NCBI GenBank assembly: GCA_964470965.1
Contig: CAYYIS010000010.1
Location: 1-64,000 of the forward strand
Source: CAYYIS01 sp964470965
GTDB lineage: Bacteria; JAAXHH01; JABIQT01
Length of the DNA stretch: 64,000 nt
Reading direction: 5' to 3'
Part shown: piece after piece, positions 28,601 through 36,029 of the stretch
How positions within the stretch are numbered: position 1 is the stretch's first letter
How the letters are laid out: each line of letters starts with the position of its first letter
The notes under the pieces: generated by a model
Seen by the model: only the letters and a program-made list of their open reading frames with translations
Told to the model about the DNA's origin: nothing
Database searches by the model: none
Translations under genes and position numbers: made by a program

Positions 28601-28925
28601 CGCCGAGAAAGGTCTGGAGAACGTTAGTTTGCTGGAAATCCGTGTGGGAGGCGTAAAGGATTAGAGGAATCGGATCGCTGAACCGATGACGCAGGATACG
28701 ACTCAAACGGGCATAGGATCGTTCGGCCATGCGCGCCGCATCCCGGGCGGTCTCTTCCTCACCGTCGTAGTAATAAATCTCGAAGTGAGGGGTAGTCATA
28801 ATCTGCCAGCGAAAATTTCTATACTGAACTTTATTCTGTCCGAAATAATCCTGTTGTGCAGACACCGCAAGGGGATATCCCGCAAGTAAAAAACATGCGA
28901 GGACATACCGGAACATGCGTGCCAT
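25665..28925 (-). CDS. Peptidase MA-like / WD40-type propeller / Omp85-like barrel fusion protein
   Basis: A 1086-aa envelope protein in three parts. After a signal peptide (cleavage after AVSAQQ) comes a gluzincin-like domain with HELVH (His139-Glu140, His143) and a downstream Glu in WFMEGMAEYLS (E173). Residues about 320-620 hold repeated TolB-like propeller blades (SPDGRQIVFVG, SPDGKTIAIST, SSDGKKLAFIS). The C-terminal third resembles the bacterial surface antigen/BamA barrel (FGGPYDFRGLG, FLDVGGVWD) and ends in phenylalanine. The ATG at 28925 is chosen because GGAGGT lies just upstream; the frame opens earlier at 29036. Likely an outer-membrane protein handling or degrading exported polypeptides. 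Its function has not been established to my knowledge. Confidence 0.85.
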   Translation of the reverse strand: MARMFRYVLACFLLAGYPLAVSAQQDYFGQNKVQYRNFRWQIMTTPHFEIYYYDGEEETARDAARMAERSYARLSRILRHRFSDPIPLILYASHTDFQQTNVLQTFLGEGTGGVTEFMKNRVILPFTGSYAELEHVLTHELVHAFQGDILFGSGPSASMLNPMAFAPPLWFMEGMAEYLSLGRIDEHTDMWLRDAALQGYLPPIMFMDFSFGLYRFGQGLFSYIGERYGDEKVGELLRKTGRLNSLDDAFKSSIGKNTEELSDDWTEHVRRAYLPQIKDYEKPESFSRQLTDIQNDKASFHLAAAISPRGDKMVYISNQSLYNDIYLASAIDGRVISKLLEGERTGEFESLRFFTTAISWSPNEQFIAFPAKIGAKDAIYILDVRKKKVVRRIKVNLDGVQSPSWSPDGRQIVFVGLLGGQSDIYTIDVTGKNLTALTKDRYTDRDPVWSPDGKTIAISTDRSSVTSFETLTFAHQQLGLYDLETGEIEMLPGQYGKSISPQWSSDGKKLAFISDRTGISNIFIIDLQERQTYQITNILTGVTNITAAGPAISWAHKSNRLIFNAFSMGGWEIFGISDPARLMKEPYENKSDAAVRLGPPMQLAPAIRMAPRQLTDTAPDTAATELADMDGIDAQASSPDTGFAVEPSPDLTDLSEAEQPGQVPELPDTSVWSDGTFKTKPYSPKFTLDFIGGSAGYASSVGFMGQSLLSFSDVLGNHNIVFGASVFGSITEADALFQYTNLSRRTNYGFALFQYRFDQLYTFQSPILAQTQTQINRGVQVFISRPFSKFNRFEFAVQGVNRSRKLVEISTNQFFGIRRETVGDLGSVSFFSPIAAIVTDNVIYGVTGPIAGARGRLEVTPSIGGLQFTRFLADYRKYFNVMQRYSFAFRGYGMISEGRDQELVPFGGPYDFRGLGFWSAWGSKMAMLNAEFRFPLIDVLATGWPLQVVFQQVRGSLFLDVGGVWDQQTSVLQAGAYSGYPNAGTLVGEQLVRPNGLIGPSTIEEVAGGSVAMAYGLGIRSRLGFLILKFDIAKQIDLGNRPGWFNNENISGVPTGLESEFAGTRSYRLRESLDETKFFFTIGADF

Positions 28926-29105
28926 CTGCGACCTCCTTGCCGTATTTGTGTTCTTTAAGAAGACGCGGTTCAGGATAACCCGCCCGGATTGAAAGCAGAG
29001 ATACGCACCGACGGTAAAAACCGGTTTGTATCTCAATCTGGCTGTAATCCAGCGGTGAGTGTATCATGGCGCGATGACGCCCACACCAAAGAGCAAAACC
29101 CTCTC

Positions 29106-29135
29106 ATTTTAACGGACCGCACGCCTCAAAGTCAA
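29106..29135 (-). promoter_or_regulatory. Promoter of the barrel fusion gene
   Basis: Minus strand: TTGACT (29135-29130), an 18-nt spacer, then TAAAAT (29111-29106). Transcription from about 29099 would give a leader of roughly 170 nt before the 28925 start. Confidence 0.55.
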
Positions 29136-29391
29136 GAATTTTCTTCATGGGTTTGAACAGTAATTCTTTATTATCTTTCACGAAAGATTACCATCAGAAT
29201 TACCAAGACCGCAGAAACATGATTTGGTTCCTGTGGCAGAGAACAACCCGGTCCGGCATTAAACCATAATAACAATGTTTTGTGCCGAGTATTGTGCCGA
29301 TTTAGGAAGCACCTATTCGTTAAACATAAATCCTGGCCGGTTTGTTCCAGATAATTTAGATGTGTTGACAGACTGACAGAGATTGCTGTAA

Positions 29392-29407
29392 GTTGACCGA
29401 AGTCAAC
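29392..29407. promoter_or_regulatory. Short palindrome upstream of the DUF5683 gene
   Basis: GTTGAC-CGAA-GTCAAC, a 6-bp inverted repeat with a 4-base centre, lies 36 nt before the start codon. It could be an operator or a small hairpin in the leader. Confidence 0.35.
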
Positions 29408-29443
29408 AACTGACGATCTTACCCATACCCATCAGGAGAAGCC

Positions 29444-29878
29444 ATGCAAGGCATTTGGGCAGGCGTATGTATTTTTACCTGGATAATGGTTGCCCCGCCG
29501 GAATCCTTCGGTCAGCCGGACTCGGTCGTCGTAGGCAAGCGTCCAGCGGTTGTAGAACTTCTTCACCTGCCATCTCCGACCGGCGCGTTACTCCGATCGA
29601 CTGCCCTACCGGGATGGGGGCAATTCTACAACAGAAAACCGCTGAAGGGAGGCCTCTTCCTGATCCTCCAGGCGGGCCTGTTCACCGGAGTTCTGCTGCA
29701 AAGGGATCAGGCGCAGTCCGGTGGTCTAACGCCTCTAGGAAATACTATGCTGCTCGGGCTGATCGGCGTCCGGATTTTCAGTATAGCAGATGCCTATGTG
29801 GATGCACACTTTGCGGATTTTGATCACATGACGGGGAGAAATACAGGCGTGGTCTTAGGTTTACGGGCGAAATGGTGA
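29444..29878 (+). CDS. DUF5683-like membrane protein
   Basis: A 144-aa protein with a signal peptide, then the block LLRSTALPGWGQFYNRKPLKGGLFL. That block is characteristic of DUF5683 and related small membrane proteins of FCB bacteria, whose function is unknown. Two hydrophobic segments follow (LFLILQAGLFTGVLL and MLLGLIGVRIFSIADAYVDAHF). A CAGGAGAA ribosome site precedes the ATG. It is convergent with tsaD, with only five bases between the two stop codons. Two more proteins of this kind lie at the right end of the window. Confidence 0.75.
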   Translation: MQGIWAGVCIFTWIMVAPPESFGQPDSVVVGKRPAVVELLHLPSPTGALLRSTALPGWGQFYNRKPLKGGLFLILQAGLFTGVLLQRDQAQSGGLTPLGNTMLLGLIGVRIFSIADAYVDAHFADFDHMTGRNTGVVLGLRAKW

Positions 29879-29883
29879 GGATG

Positions 29884-30885
29884 TCAGACGAGCGGTGCCC
29901 GGGGATCGGCCGCCAATGAAAGCGGTGACGCATGGCCCTGCGAAAAATGGAAGGATCCGGCAGAGGCGATCATGGCACCGTTATCCGTGCACAGAACAGG
30001 TGATGGATAGGTCACCGTCATGCCATGAGCACCTGCGGTTTCTGCCATCAATGTCCTTAACCGGCTGTTGCATGCCACGCCACCGGTGATCAGAATGCGG
30101 TCGAGCCCGAGGCGCTGGCTCGCCTGAACCGTTTTGTTGACCAGTACTTCCACCACTGCTTCCTGGAAACTCGCAGCGATATGGGAGACGTCACGGGAGT
30201 TTTCCTCCGGAGTACGCTTTTTTAGATAGTTTCGCACCGCCGTCTTGATACCGCTGAAACTGAACTCCGAACCGTCCCTATCCAGGTAGACCCTCGGAAA
30301 ATCTACAAAACCGGCATCCCCGGTGGTAGCGGCGCGGTCTATAGCCGGTCCGCCAGGGTAGCCTATATCCATCATCTTGGCCACCTTGTCGAACGCTTCA
30401 CCCGCCGCATCATCCCTTGTTTTGCCTATCATCACGTACGCGCCCCAATCTTGGATGTGCACCAATTGTGTGTGGCCTCCCGACACAATCAGCGCCATGA
30501 ACGGCGGCGCCATATCCGGATCTGCCAGCCGTCCTGCAAAAATATGTCCCTCCATGTGATTCACGCCAACAAGCGGCTTCTGCAACCCCATGGCCATTGA
30601 TTTCGCCACACTAAGGCCAATTAGGAGGGAACCGACGAGCCCCGGCCCCCTTGTCACCGCGATAGCGTCCAGATCCGGAAGACGGCATCCGGCGGTCTGC
30701 AGGGCGGATTCGATGGCCGGCAGCAGCAACGTCAAATGGGCCCGGGACGCCAGCTCAGGCACCACTCCGCCGTAATCAAGATGAATTCCCTGGGAGGAGA
30801 TGACATTCGCCAGAATGGTAGTGGTGTCCTGCACAACCGCTACGGATGTGTCGTCACAGGACGTATCGATACCAAGTATCAGCAT
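29884..30885 (-). CDS. tsaD: tRNA N6-adenosine threonylcarbamoyltransferase TsaD
   Basis: A 333-aa Kae1/TsaD protein that transfers the threonylcarbamoyl group to A37 of ANN-decoding tRNAs in complex with TsaB and TsaE. Seen: the N-terminal ILGIDTSCDDTSVAVV, the metal-binding HMEGH, the SGGHTQL motif and ITGGVACNSRLR. Length is typical. It lies downstream of tsaB, rimI and a small zinc-ribbon gene on the same strand, with a gap of about 180 nt before it. Essential or near-essential in most bacteria. Confidence 0.96.
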   Translation of the reverse strand: MLILGIDTSCDDTSVAVVQDTTTILANVISSQGIHLDYGGVVPELASRAHLTLLLPAIESALQTAGCRLPDLDAIAVTRGPGLVGSLLIGLSVAKSMAMGLQKPLVGVNHMEGHIFAGRLADPDMAPPFMALIVSGGHTQLVHIQDWGAYVMIGKTRDDAAGEAFDKVAKMMDIGYPGGPAIDRAATTGDAGFVDFPRVYLDRDGSEFSFSGIKTAVRNYLKKRTPEENSRDVSHIAASFQEAVVEVLVNKTVQASQRLGLDRILITGGVACNSRLRTLMAETAGAHGMTVTYPSPVLCTDNGAMIASAGSFHFSQGHASPLSLAADPRAPLV

Positions 30886-31067
30886 CTGTTATCCTTATCG
30901 GCCTATCGTCGCTGGCAGGTCACGCGACGCCCTGGAATACCCTGGAAATGCCCCGCTCCGCATGTCGAAACGCATAATTTGCGAAGGGTCTGGCCCCCTC
31001 GATTCTCCAAGATCCCGGTTGCCAGCACATCGGCCATTCTTATCTCCGGCCGGTAAACGGACTCCGG

Positions 31068-31259
31068 CTATTTGGAGGACTGTGTTGTCTGGCGACCGAA
31101 ACTGATGTCGCCATTATCTATACGAATGTTGAACCCGCAGGACGGATTGGTGCAGATCCATGCTTTGTACATTATGGTGGCACCGTCACGACCATAATCA
31201 GAAAGTGGAACCAGCACACCGGTGGTGCATTTCTGACATTCAGGAAAATTAAACTCCAT
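31068..31259 (-). CDS. Small zinc-ribbon-like protein in the tsaB-rimI-tsaD cluster (63 aa)
   Basis: A 63-aa protein with cysteine pairs CQKC near the N-terminus and CTNPSC (Cx4C) near the middle, followed by GFNIRIDNGDI. This pattern suggests one structural zinc. The ATG at 31259 has GGAG about 10 bases upstream; a longer frame to 31325 lacks such support. It sits between rimI and tsaD. A link to tRNA or ribosome modification is suggested only by position. Not recognised. Confidence 0.65.
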   Translation of the reverse strand: MEFNFPECQKCTTGVLVPLSDYGRDGATIMYKAWICTNPSCGFNIRIDNGDISFGRQTTQSSK

Positions 31260-31341
31260 CACAAACTCTCCTTCTCCGATCCCTGGCTGATGGCGAGTGT
31301 CTGTCGAGACTGTATGAATGAACATGGTTGGGACGCGCCGA

Positions 31342-31797
31342 TCATTTCATCGTTTTTACCATGATGATTGCGTCTTCCCTGGGATTACGATAATATTGAT
31401 TTCTGCGGCCTACTCCCAGGTAACCGAGTTGTGTATACAACTGTTTTGCGGCTGTGTTTGAGTCCCGTACTTCCAGGCTCGAACACGTGCAACCTTGTTC
31501 CATGGCGTGGCTCTCTAACCATTCCATCATCATACGGCCGATTCCCTGGCGCCGCGTTTCCGGCGCCACTGCTACATTGCCGATATGGGCCTCATCGAGC
31601 ACCAGCCAGGCCACAATATATCCGACGACCGCTTCATCGCGTCGCGCCACGACGGTGAGAGACGGTGGTGAAGCCCCTAGCGCTTTCGAAAAACTCACAC
31701 GCGACCACGGATCAGGATAGGAAGCTTGCTCGATACGCAGCACATCGGGCAGATGTTCCGATCGCATTCTTTCGATGACGATGGCATCATTCCTCAT
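31342..31797 (-). CDS. rimI: Ribosomal protein S18 alanine N-acetyltransferase RimI
   Basis: A 151-aa GNAT acetyltransferase. The acetyl-CoA loop reads APETRRQGIGRMM, preceded by AHIGNVAV, and the C-terminal LEVRDSNTAAKQLYTQLGY and YYRNPREDAIIM are typical of RimI, which acetylates the N-terminal alanine of ribosomal protein S18. The start overlaps the tsaB stop by four bases (ATGA). The tsaB-rimI-tsaD order is common in bacteria and strengthens the assignment over other GNAT enzymes. Confidence 0.92.
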   Translation of the reverse strand: MRNDAIVIERMRSEHLPDVLRIEQASYPDPWSRVSFSKALGASPPSLTVVARRDEAVVGYIVAWLVLDEAHIGNVAVAPETRRQGIGRMMMEWLESHAMEQGCTCSSLEVRDSNTAAKQLYTQLGYLGVGRRNQYYRNPREDAIIMVKTMK

Positions 31798-32504
31798 GTC
31801 GCCAAGTGGGGGGCACCCGCAACCGGGCGTGCCGGCGGCCGGGCGAAATTAGGACTTCGGATATACATTGGTTCCACTTCATACAGGGACGTCTGCTCAC
31901 CTCGGTGCATCGTTTTCCGGCCGAGAAAAGCGACAGAGGCCGCTCGGAGCGAGGACTCGGATGGTAGAAAAAGTGCATTGTTGCCCAAGGCCTGGTTTAT
32001 CGTCGTTTGATATTTTCTGGCGCCCGGCCCTGCAAATACAACCGGTTCAATAACAGACTCCATCAGACTGTCGAGCGTGGTTGCCTGATAGGGCGTACGG
32101 CGTTCCGGCTCGCCGCTTGATGTGTCGTACCCGGCGGTATAGATCTTCTGTCTTCCGGCATCAAGGACCGCTTGGACCGGATACTTGCTGAAAGACGAGC
32201 AGAGAGCGATTGTATCGAGTGTGGGAACGGCCACGAGTGGTTTGCCGGCAGTAAAGGCCAATCCCTTCGCGAGACTCAACCCAACACGCAAGCCAGTATA
32301 GGAGCCGGGGCCGATCGAAACCGCAAAGCCGTCCACCTGATCGAACGGCACATCCGCGTCATTCAGCGCCCGCTCCAACATGACGGGCAACTGTTCGGCA
32401 TAGACCGTTCCGACCTGAAGCGAAGACTCCACCAGAACCCGATCCTCATCCGTGACCGCGATTCCAGCCACAAAGGAAGAGGTTTCAAGAGCTACGAGAA
32501 TCAT
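31794..32504 (-). CDS. tsaB: tRNA threonylcarbamoyladenosine biosynthesis protein TsaB
   Basis: A 236-aa ASKHA-fold protein, the catalytically inactive dimer partner of TsaD. Features: ILVALETSSFVAGIAV at the N-terminus and VSIGPGSYTGLRVGLSLAKGLAF around residues 62-85, the family signature. It overlaps rimI by four bases, showing translational coupling. No tsaE was seen upstream. Confidence 0.95.
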   Translation of the reverse strand: MILVALETSSFVAGIAVTDEDRVLVESSLQVGTVYAEQLPVMLERALNDADVPFDQVDGFAVSIGPGSYTGLRVGLSLAKGLAFTAGKPLVAVPTLDTIALCSSFSKYPVQAVLDAGRQKIYTAGYDTSSGEPERRTPYQATTLDSLMESVIEPVVFAGPGARKYQTTINQALGNNALFLPSESSLRAASVAFLGRKTMHRGEQTSLYEVEPMYIRSPNFARPPARPVAGAPHLAT

Positions 32505-33254
32505 TGGGACAACCTTTCAGAACGGTAACAGCGATAAATGCCCACGAAATATACGGAGCAGGTTTCAGTAAGACAAGGGGAATCAGCCGTTTTTACCAGG
32601 TCTGGAATCACCAGCAAAACGTATCCTTGTATTCACCTCGCCCTATCGGTCCGAACAGTTCAAACTGGGGCTGGATAAAGCCTCTGTTATCGAGGGAGAA
32701 GAAGGTCAGTGCATTCGATGAGAAATATCCCACCCAGGTGACGCCGGCAGACAAGTGGTCCTGAATGGATCAAACCGGCATACCTGATTGTGTCAGGCTC
32801 ACATGTAACTGCGTGGATCTGTGGCCTTTTAGCTTCGCTTTACGTGAAGATGTCGACCGTAAACTGATTGATGATATTGTCGGTCAAGCCCTGGTCTACA
32901 TTAGGTCGGTTTAATAGTCGGTGCGAAAAACCACCAATGCCCGGGATCGTGTTTGTTGCCAGAATCAGAATTTGGCTCGGATGTTTCCGAGGGACACCGA
33001 GGGCGCTGATGGGAATAGGGGCCTGAGCTTTATCCGTCTTTCTGATGAGTCACTCTTTGCATTTTTCAAGGTCAAAAAATAGGTGGATATATCATAAAGA
33101 GCTCCGGGGCGCCCTCCCGGCAAATGCAGCCGCGAGGTCGCACACATGGTATGCGACCGCAACGGCGGCTCCAGCCTGTTTTTAAACGCCCTTTCCTTTC
33201 TGAAGTGGAAGAGGCGCGTAGAAATATTTGGGAAATCAAACATGGTCTCACGTG
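32505..33254. other. Stretch without a convincing gene between tsaB and yggT
   Basis: About 750 bases. A minus-strand frame at 32965-33258 starts with TTG just at the YggT stop and encodes 97 basic, Ser-rich residues that I do not recognise; it may be spurious. Short plus-strand frames near 32510-32920 (for example LREDVDRKLIDDIVGQALVY) look like protein remnants. I see no RNA gene or clear promoter. Confidence 0.4.
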
Positions 33255-33488
33255 TCAAAACCGCAGGATGGAAAGCAGCAACGAACCTGCGAGCATGGCG
33301 AGCAGAGGTGAAAGGTCGACCCGGCCGCCGATTGGGGGGATGAGACGGCGAAACGGCATCAGTGCCGGTTCTGTCAGCCAGTTCAGAATACGCACGAGCG
33401 GTGCCTCTGGGTCCGGCTTAGTCCAGGATAACACCGCGCGGATTACGATAAGCAATAGGTATATGCGTATCAACTGGATTATGATCAT
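33255..33488 (-). CDS. YggT-family membrane protein
   Basis: A 77-aa protein with two hydrophobic segments around a conserved central motif (IRAVLSWTKPDPEAPLVRILNWLTEPALMPFRRLIPPIGG), characteristic of YggT proteins. These are linked to cell division, osmotolerance or thylakoid biogenesis homologues (CCB3/YlmG). The ATG at 33488 directly precedes the first helix; a GTG at 33542 would add 18 residues. It follows the SCO gene on the same strand by about 80 nt. Confidence 0.85.
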   Translation of the reverse strand: MIIIQLIRIYLLLIVIRAVLSWTKPDPEAPLVRILNWLTEPALMPFRRLIPPIGGRVDLSPLLAMLAGSLLLSILRF

Positions 33489-33565
33489 GGATCTTTTCTC
33501 AAAGGCCCGTTGGAAAGCTGCTGTTTTTTGAAGGTAAGGCACCCCGTTCTTGCCGAGGCATTGGC

Positions 33566-34186
33566 TTAAAGCCCACCCTCGTCAAAAATCTGCCTGAGGC
33601 CGGTTGCTACAAATTGTGGCTCATCTGCGTGACGGAACCGGTAGCGGAGTTTGCCGCGGTGATCGATCAGGTACAGCCAGGTGGAATGGTTCATCAGGTA
33701 CCCGGCGGCCGTTTCACCTTCCACTTTCTCGTAAGATGCGCCATATTGCATCACTACTCCGTCGATCTCATCCGGCGTACCCGTAAGCCCGAGCACATCG
33801 ATAGTAGAGAAATACTGCAAATACTCCTTCATCTGCTCCGGCGAGTCTCGGCCCGGATCGATGGTGATGTAAAGGGTGCGGATTTCCTGGTCATCCTTTA
33901 AATCCGCCATCTCGAACACGGTGGTAAGTTTGGACATCAATGTCGGGCAGGCATCGGGACAAAATGTATAACCGAAAAATATCAGAAACACGGTGCCCCG
34001 ATTATCATGGAGATTGAACGGTAGTCCGTTATGGTCCGTAAGCGTGAAGTCGCCACCGAAATCCCCGTAGTCCTGGAATGCGGGGATATCCGCGGAGGGA
34101 ACGATCGCCGGCGATTCGGGTTCAGGGCCGCACCCGAAAGCGACAGCGAGGAGCAGGCCCAAAAGACTACAACGCATGGGAGACAT
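33566..34186 (-). CDS. SCO1/SenC family copper-binding protein
   Basis: A 206-aa thioredoxin-fold lipoprotein (lipobox AFGC) that binds copper or reduces the CuA site during cytochrome c oxidase assembly. The copper ligands are visible as CPDAC in FFGYTFCPDACPTLM and the distal His in LMNHSTWLYLID. The Tat/Sec signal is short and hydrophobic. It starts six bases after the PCuAC gene stop, forming a compact copper-delivery operon with PCuAC and a cytochrome c. Confidence 0.93.
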   Translation of the reverse strand: MSPMRCSLLGLLLAVAFGCGPEPESPAIVPSADIPAFQDYGDFGGDFTLTDHNGLPFNLHDNRGTVFLIFFGYTFCPDACPTLMSKLTTVFEMADLKDDQEIRTLYITIDPGRDSPEQMKEYLQYFSTIDVLGLTGTPDEIDGVVMQYGASYEKVEGETAAGYLMNHSTWLYLIDHRGKLRYRFRHADEPQFVATGLRQIFDEGGL

Positions 34187-34191
34187 AGGGG

Positions 34192-34677
34192 CTATTCCCC
34201 TGAAGCCGGTTGCGTGGTGGCCCCGGCCGAGTTTTCGGATTTCCTGACAAACGCCTTGGCTATCCGGGTTGTCTGATCTTTGAAATACAGGATCAGAAAC
34301 ACACTGTCGTCTTCCGCGGGCTGTGATTTCATGCCGAACAGCATCAGGTGGTATCCACCCGGCTTCAACTCCGCTTTGCTGCCGCCCGGTATCACGATTT
34401 CGGAAACGGGCCGCATTTTCATCATTTCATTTTCGTAGGCCATCTCATGTATCTCGACAGTATCTGCCTCCACTGTCTCCACCGCTAAGAGTGCATTGTC
34501 CTGCAGGGATTTATTTTCAATTACCATGAACCCGGCGGTCACGTCACTTGACGGCGGCGCGGCCCGTATCCAGGCATCGGTTATCTGGATCGGATCCCGT
34601 TGCTGACAACTGACACCGATCACGACGAGGACCAGTAAAACGCGATAGTCTAAAAGTTTCCATTTCATATCGGCCAT
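34192..34677 (-). CDS. Periplasmic copper chaperone PCu(A)C
   Basis: A 161-aa lipoprotein (lipobox VIGVSC) with the PCuAC cupredoxin-like fold. The copper-binding H(M)x10MxnHxM pattern is visible as EIHEMAYENEMMKMRPV and GGYHLMLFGM. It hands Cu(I) to SCO or directly to the CuA centre of the terminal oxidase. The C-terminus is unusually Ser/Thr/Gln-rich. The gene lies between the cytochrome c and SCO genes with gaps of six and five bases. Confidence 0.93.
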   Translation of the reverse strand: MADMKWKLLDYRVLLVLVVIGVSCQQRDPIQITDAWIRAAPPSSDVTAGFMVIENKSLQDNALLAVETVEADTVEIHEMAYENEMMKMRPVSEIVIPGGSKAELKPGGYHLMLFGMKSQPAEDDSVFLILYFKDQTTRIAKAFVRKSENSAGATTQPASGE

Positions 34678-34683
34678 AGTAGG

Positions 34684-35172
34684 TTATTTGTCAGAGTCCT
34701 GTAGTGCATTGATGTAGTAGGCAATTTTGACACGTTCGTCGCCGTCGATATGGGGAAACGCCGGCATCGCGGACGAGGCGCCCGCCACACCCCAGTTGAT
34801 CGTTTTCGCTATTGAGCGTATGGTCCGGCCGTTTTGATAGACCGCCCGATTCCGAAAATCTCCGGGTTGTGGTTTCAATGTGACTGCCACCGGGCCATCT
34901 CCGCGCCCTTCCATGCCATGGCACAACGCGCATCCGTGTTGTCTATACAACACGTGACCTTCCTGGATTAACGCCGCCGTGGCTCCTGTGGAATCGAGAA
35001 CCGTCTGGGCATCCGCATCATGCTGAATCCTCCGTGCCAAAACCGACTCGGGCGTAGGGCAGCACGCGCCATCCGTTTCTACCACCGGCAGAGGCCGAAG
35101 ATCCGCGCCTTCGCATGCGAAGTACAGAAGACAAGCAAACGACAACAGAAGAAGTTTGAAATATCTTGACAT
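34684..35172 (-). CDS. Lipoprotein monohaem cytochrome c
   Basis: A 162-aa cytochrome c. The ATG at 35172 begins a lipoprotein signal (SFACLLYFAC); the longer open frame upstream has no such support. Haem is attached at CALCH (HVLYRQHGCALCHGMEGRGDG), and the axial Met is probably in SSAMPAFPHI. The fold matches small class-I cytochromes that feed electrons to haem-copper oxidases. First gene of the operon with PCuAC and SCO, behind a good promoter. It may be the electron donor or a membrane-bound subunit-like partner of the oxidase assembled by its neighbours. Confidence 0.88.
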   Translation of the reverse strand: MSRYFKLLLLSFACLLYFACEGADLRPLPVVETDGACCPTPESVLARRIQHDADAQTVLDSTGATAALIQEGHVLYRQHGCALCHGMEGRGDGPVAVTLKPQPGDFRNRAVYQNGRTIRSIAKTINWGVAGASSAMPAFPHIDGDERVKIAYYINALQDSDK

Positions 35173-35222
35173 CGGAATCCATTCACCGGTGTTTAAACCA
35201 CAACAAGACGTTCGGGCAAGAC

Positions 35223-35252
35223 AAAATACGCTGCTTTTTCTTGAAGTGTCAA
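35223..35252 (-). promoter_or_regulatory. Promoter of the cytochrome c-PCuAC-SCO operon
   Basis: Minus strand: perfect TTGACA (35252-35247), 18-nt spacer, TATTTT (35228-35223). The predicted transcript starts near 35216, about 44 nt before the cytochrome start codon. Confidence 0.6.
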
Positions 35253-35287
35253 GAGGATAAGAGCAGGCGGCGAAATTCTCCAGAGAC

Positions 35288-35701
35288 TCAGCCTTTATTT
35301 TTACTTCGCTTCCTCCGTACACACATGATACACGCCCCCAGAATGGCGCCGGCAGTGTTTCTGATGATGTCTTCCACTGCGGGATAGCGCTGCGGCACAA
35401 AATATTGATGCGCCTCATCTGATATACCGTACAGAACGGTAGCGGCCAAACCAATCCAGATAGGGTTTTTATGACCCCTGAAGCGTAGAGCCCGGACAAG
35501 CAGGAGCATTAGAATACCAAATTCCGTGACGTGGACGGCGTCTTTGATACGTTGAATATGTATAGGGTCCTTCATGCCTGAAGCCTGCCGGGTTGCCTCA
35601 TCCGCTTCGCCTCCCGGAAGAGAGGATCCGATGAATATCAGAAGTGCCCAGAGAAACGGCGGCCACCAGGCTGCCGCGCGGGATTTGGTGGGTGATGTCA
35701 T
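35288..35701 (-). CDS. VanZ-like membrane protein
   Basis: A 137-aa protein with about four hydrophobic segments and the VanZ signature (HVTEFGILMLLLVRALR, then YGISDEAHQYFVPQRYPAVEDIIRNTAGAILG). VanZ relatives confer low-level teicoplanin tolerance in enterococci, but most homologues have no known role. The ATG at 35701 is preferred to a TTG at 35713, which overlaps the base of the terminator stem region. It sits between a terminator and the copper operon promoter, so it is probably expressed alone. Confidence 0.85.
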   Translation of the reverse strand: MTSPTKSRAAAWWPPFLWALLIFIGSSLPGGEADEATRQASGMKDPIHIQRIKDAVHVTEFGILMLLLVRALRFRGHKNPIWIGLAATVLYGISDEAHQYFVPQRYPAVEDIIRNTAGAILGACIMCVRRKRSKNKG

Positions 35702-35718
35702 AGAGATCCGCAATAAAA

Positions 35719-35761
35719 AACGGAAAGGGAGCCATGCAGATAAACAGTCTCCCTTTCCGTT
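35719..35761 (-). terminator. Strong terminator after the aldehyde oxidoreductase operon
   Basis: Perfect 13-bp stem (35719-35731 with 35749-35761, containing GGAAAGGGAG) and, on the minus strand, a following TTTTTT. It ends transcripts coming from the molybdenum enzyme genes at its right. Confidence 0.85.
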
Positions 35762-35791
35762 CTATTTACAACTGGCCGCCATGTGTAGGTT

Positions 35792-36004
35792 TTAGGTAAA
35801 GACGACATCTACGGTGTGGTAGCACTCACGGTGGCTCTGACAATCTTCCGGACCAACTACGATATCATCCGGTCCCATTACGTTAAGCGTCCGAAGGCAC
35901 CAATACGGAGTGCTCGAATAATCCACCGCCAGGAAATCGATATCTTCCTGGGTCGGAATATGACACTTTTTGGTTCGGAGGTGCCGGCATACAGGTTGTG
36001 CCAT
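35792..36004 (-). CDS. Small Cys-rich protein of the aldehyde oxidoreductase operon (70 aa)
   Basis: A 70-aa protein with five cysteines (positions 6, 14, 36, 55 and 61) and no signal peptide. AGGAGG about eight bases before the ATG and 25-nt spacing from the FAD subunit gene indicate a genuine cotranscribed gene, followed by a strong terminator. I do not recognise it. It is not an XdhC/PaoD-type insertion chaperone, which is far larger. It might help cluster assembly or electron transfer, but that is speculation. Confidence 0.7.
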   Translation of the reverse strand: MAQPVCRHLRTKKCHIPTQEDIDFLAVDYSSTPYWCLRTLNVMGPDDIVVGPEDCQSHRECYHTVDVVFT

Positions 36005-36029
36005 GTTTATATCCTCCTGGAAATCTAAC

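Larger units (their letters stand above)
28926..29443. other. Divergent promoter region between the barrel protein and DUF5683 genes
   Basis: 518 bases without a gene. It contains a promoter for the minus-strand barrel gene (listed separately), a TTGACA at about 29364 that could serve the plus-strand gene, and a short inverted repeat at 29392. Nothing else is apparent. Confidence 0.55.

Noticed and set aside
32767..32920. Short plus-strand frame with LREDVDRKLIDDIVGQ as a gene
   Set aside because: It has fewer than 55 codons, no ribosome site and is flanked by broken frames; kept only as a note on the gene-poor stretch.
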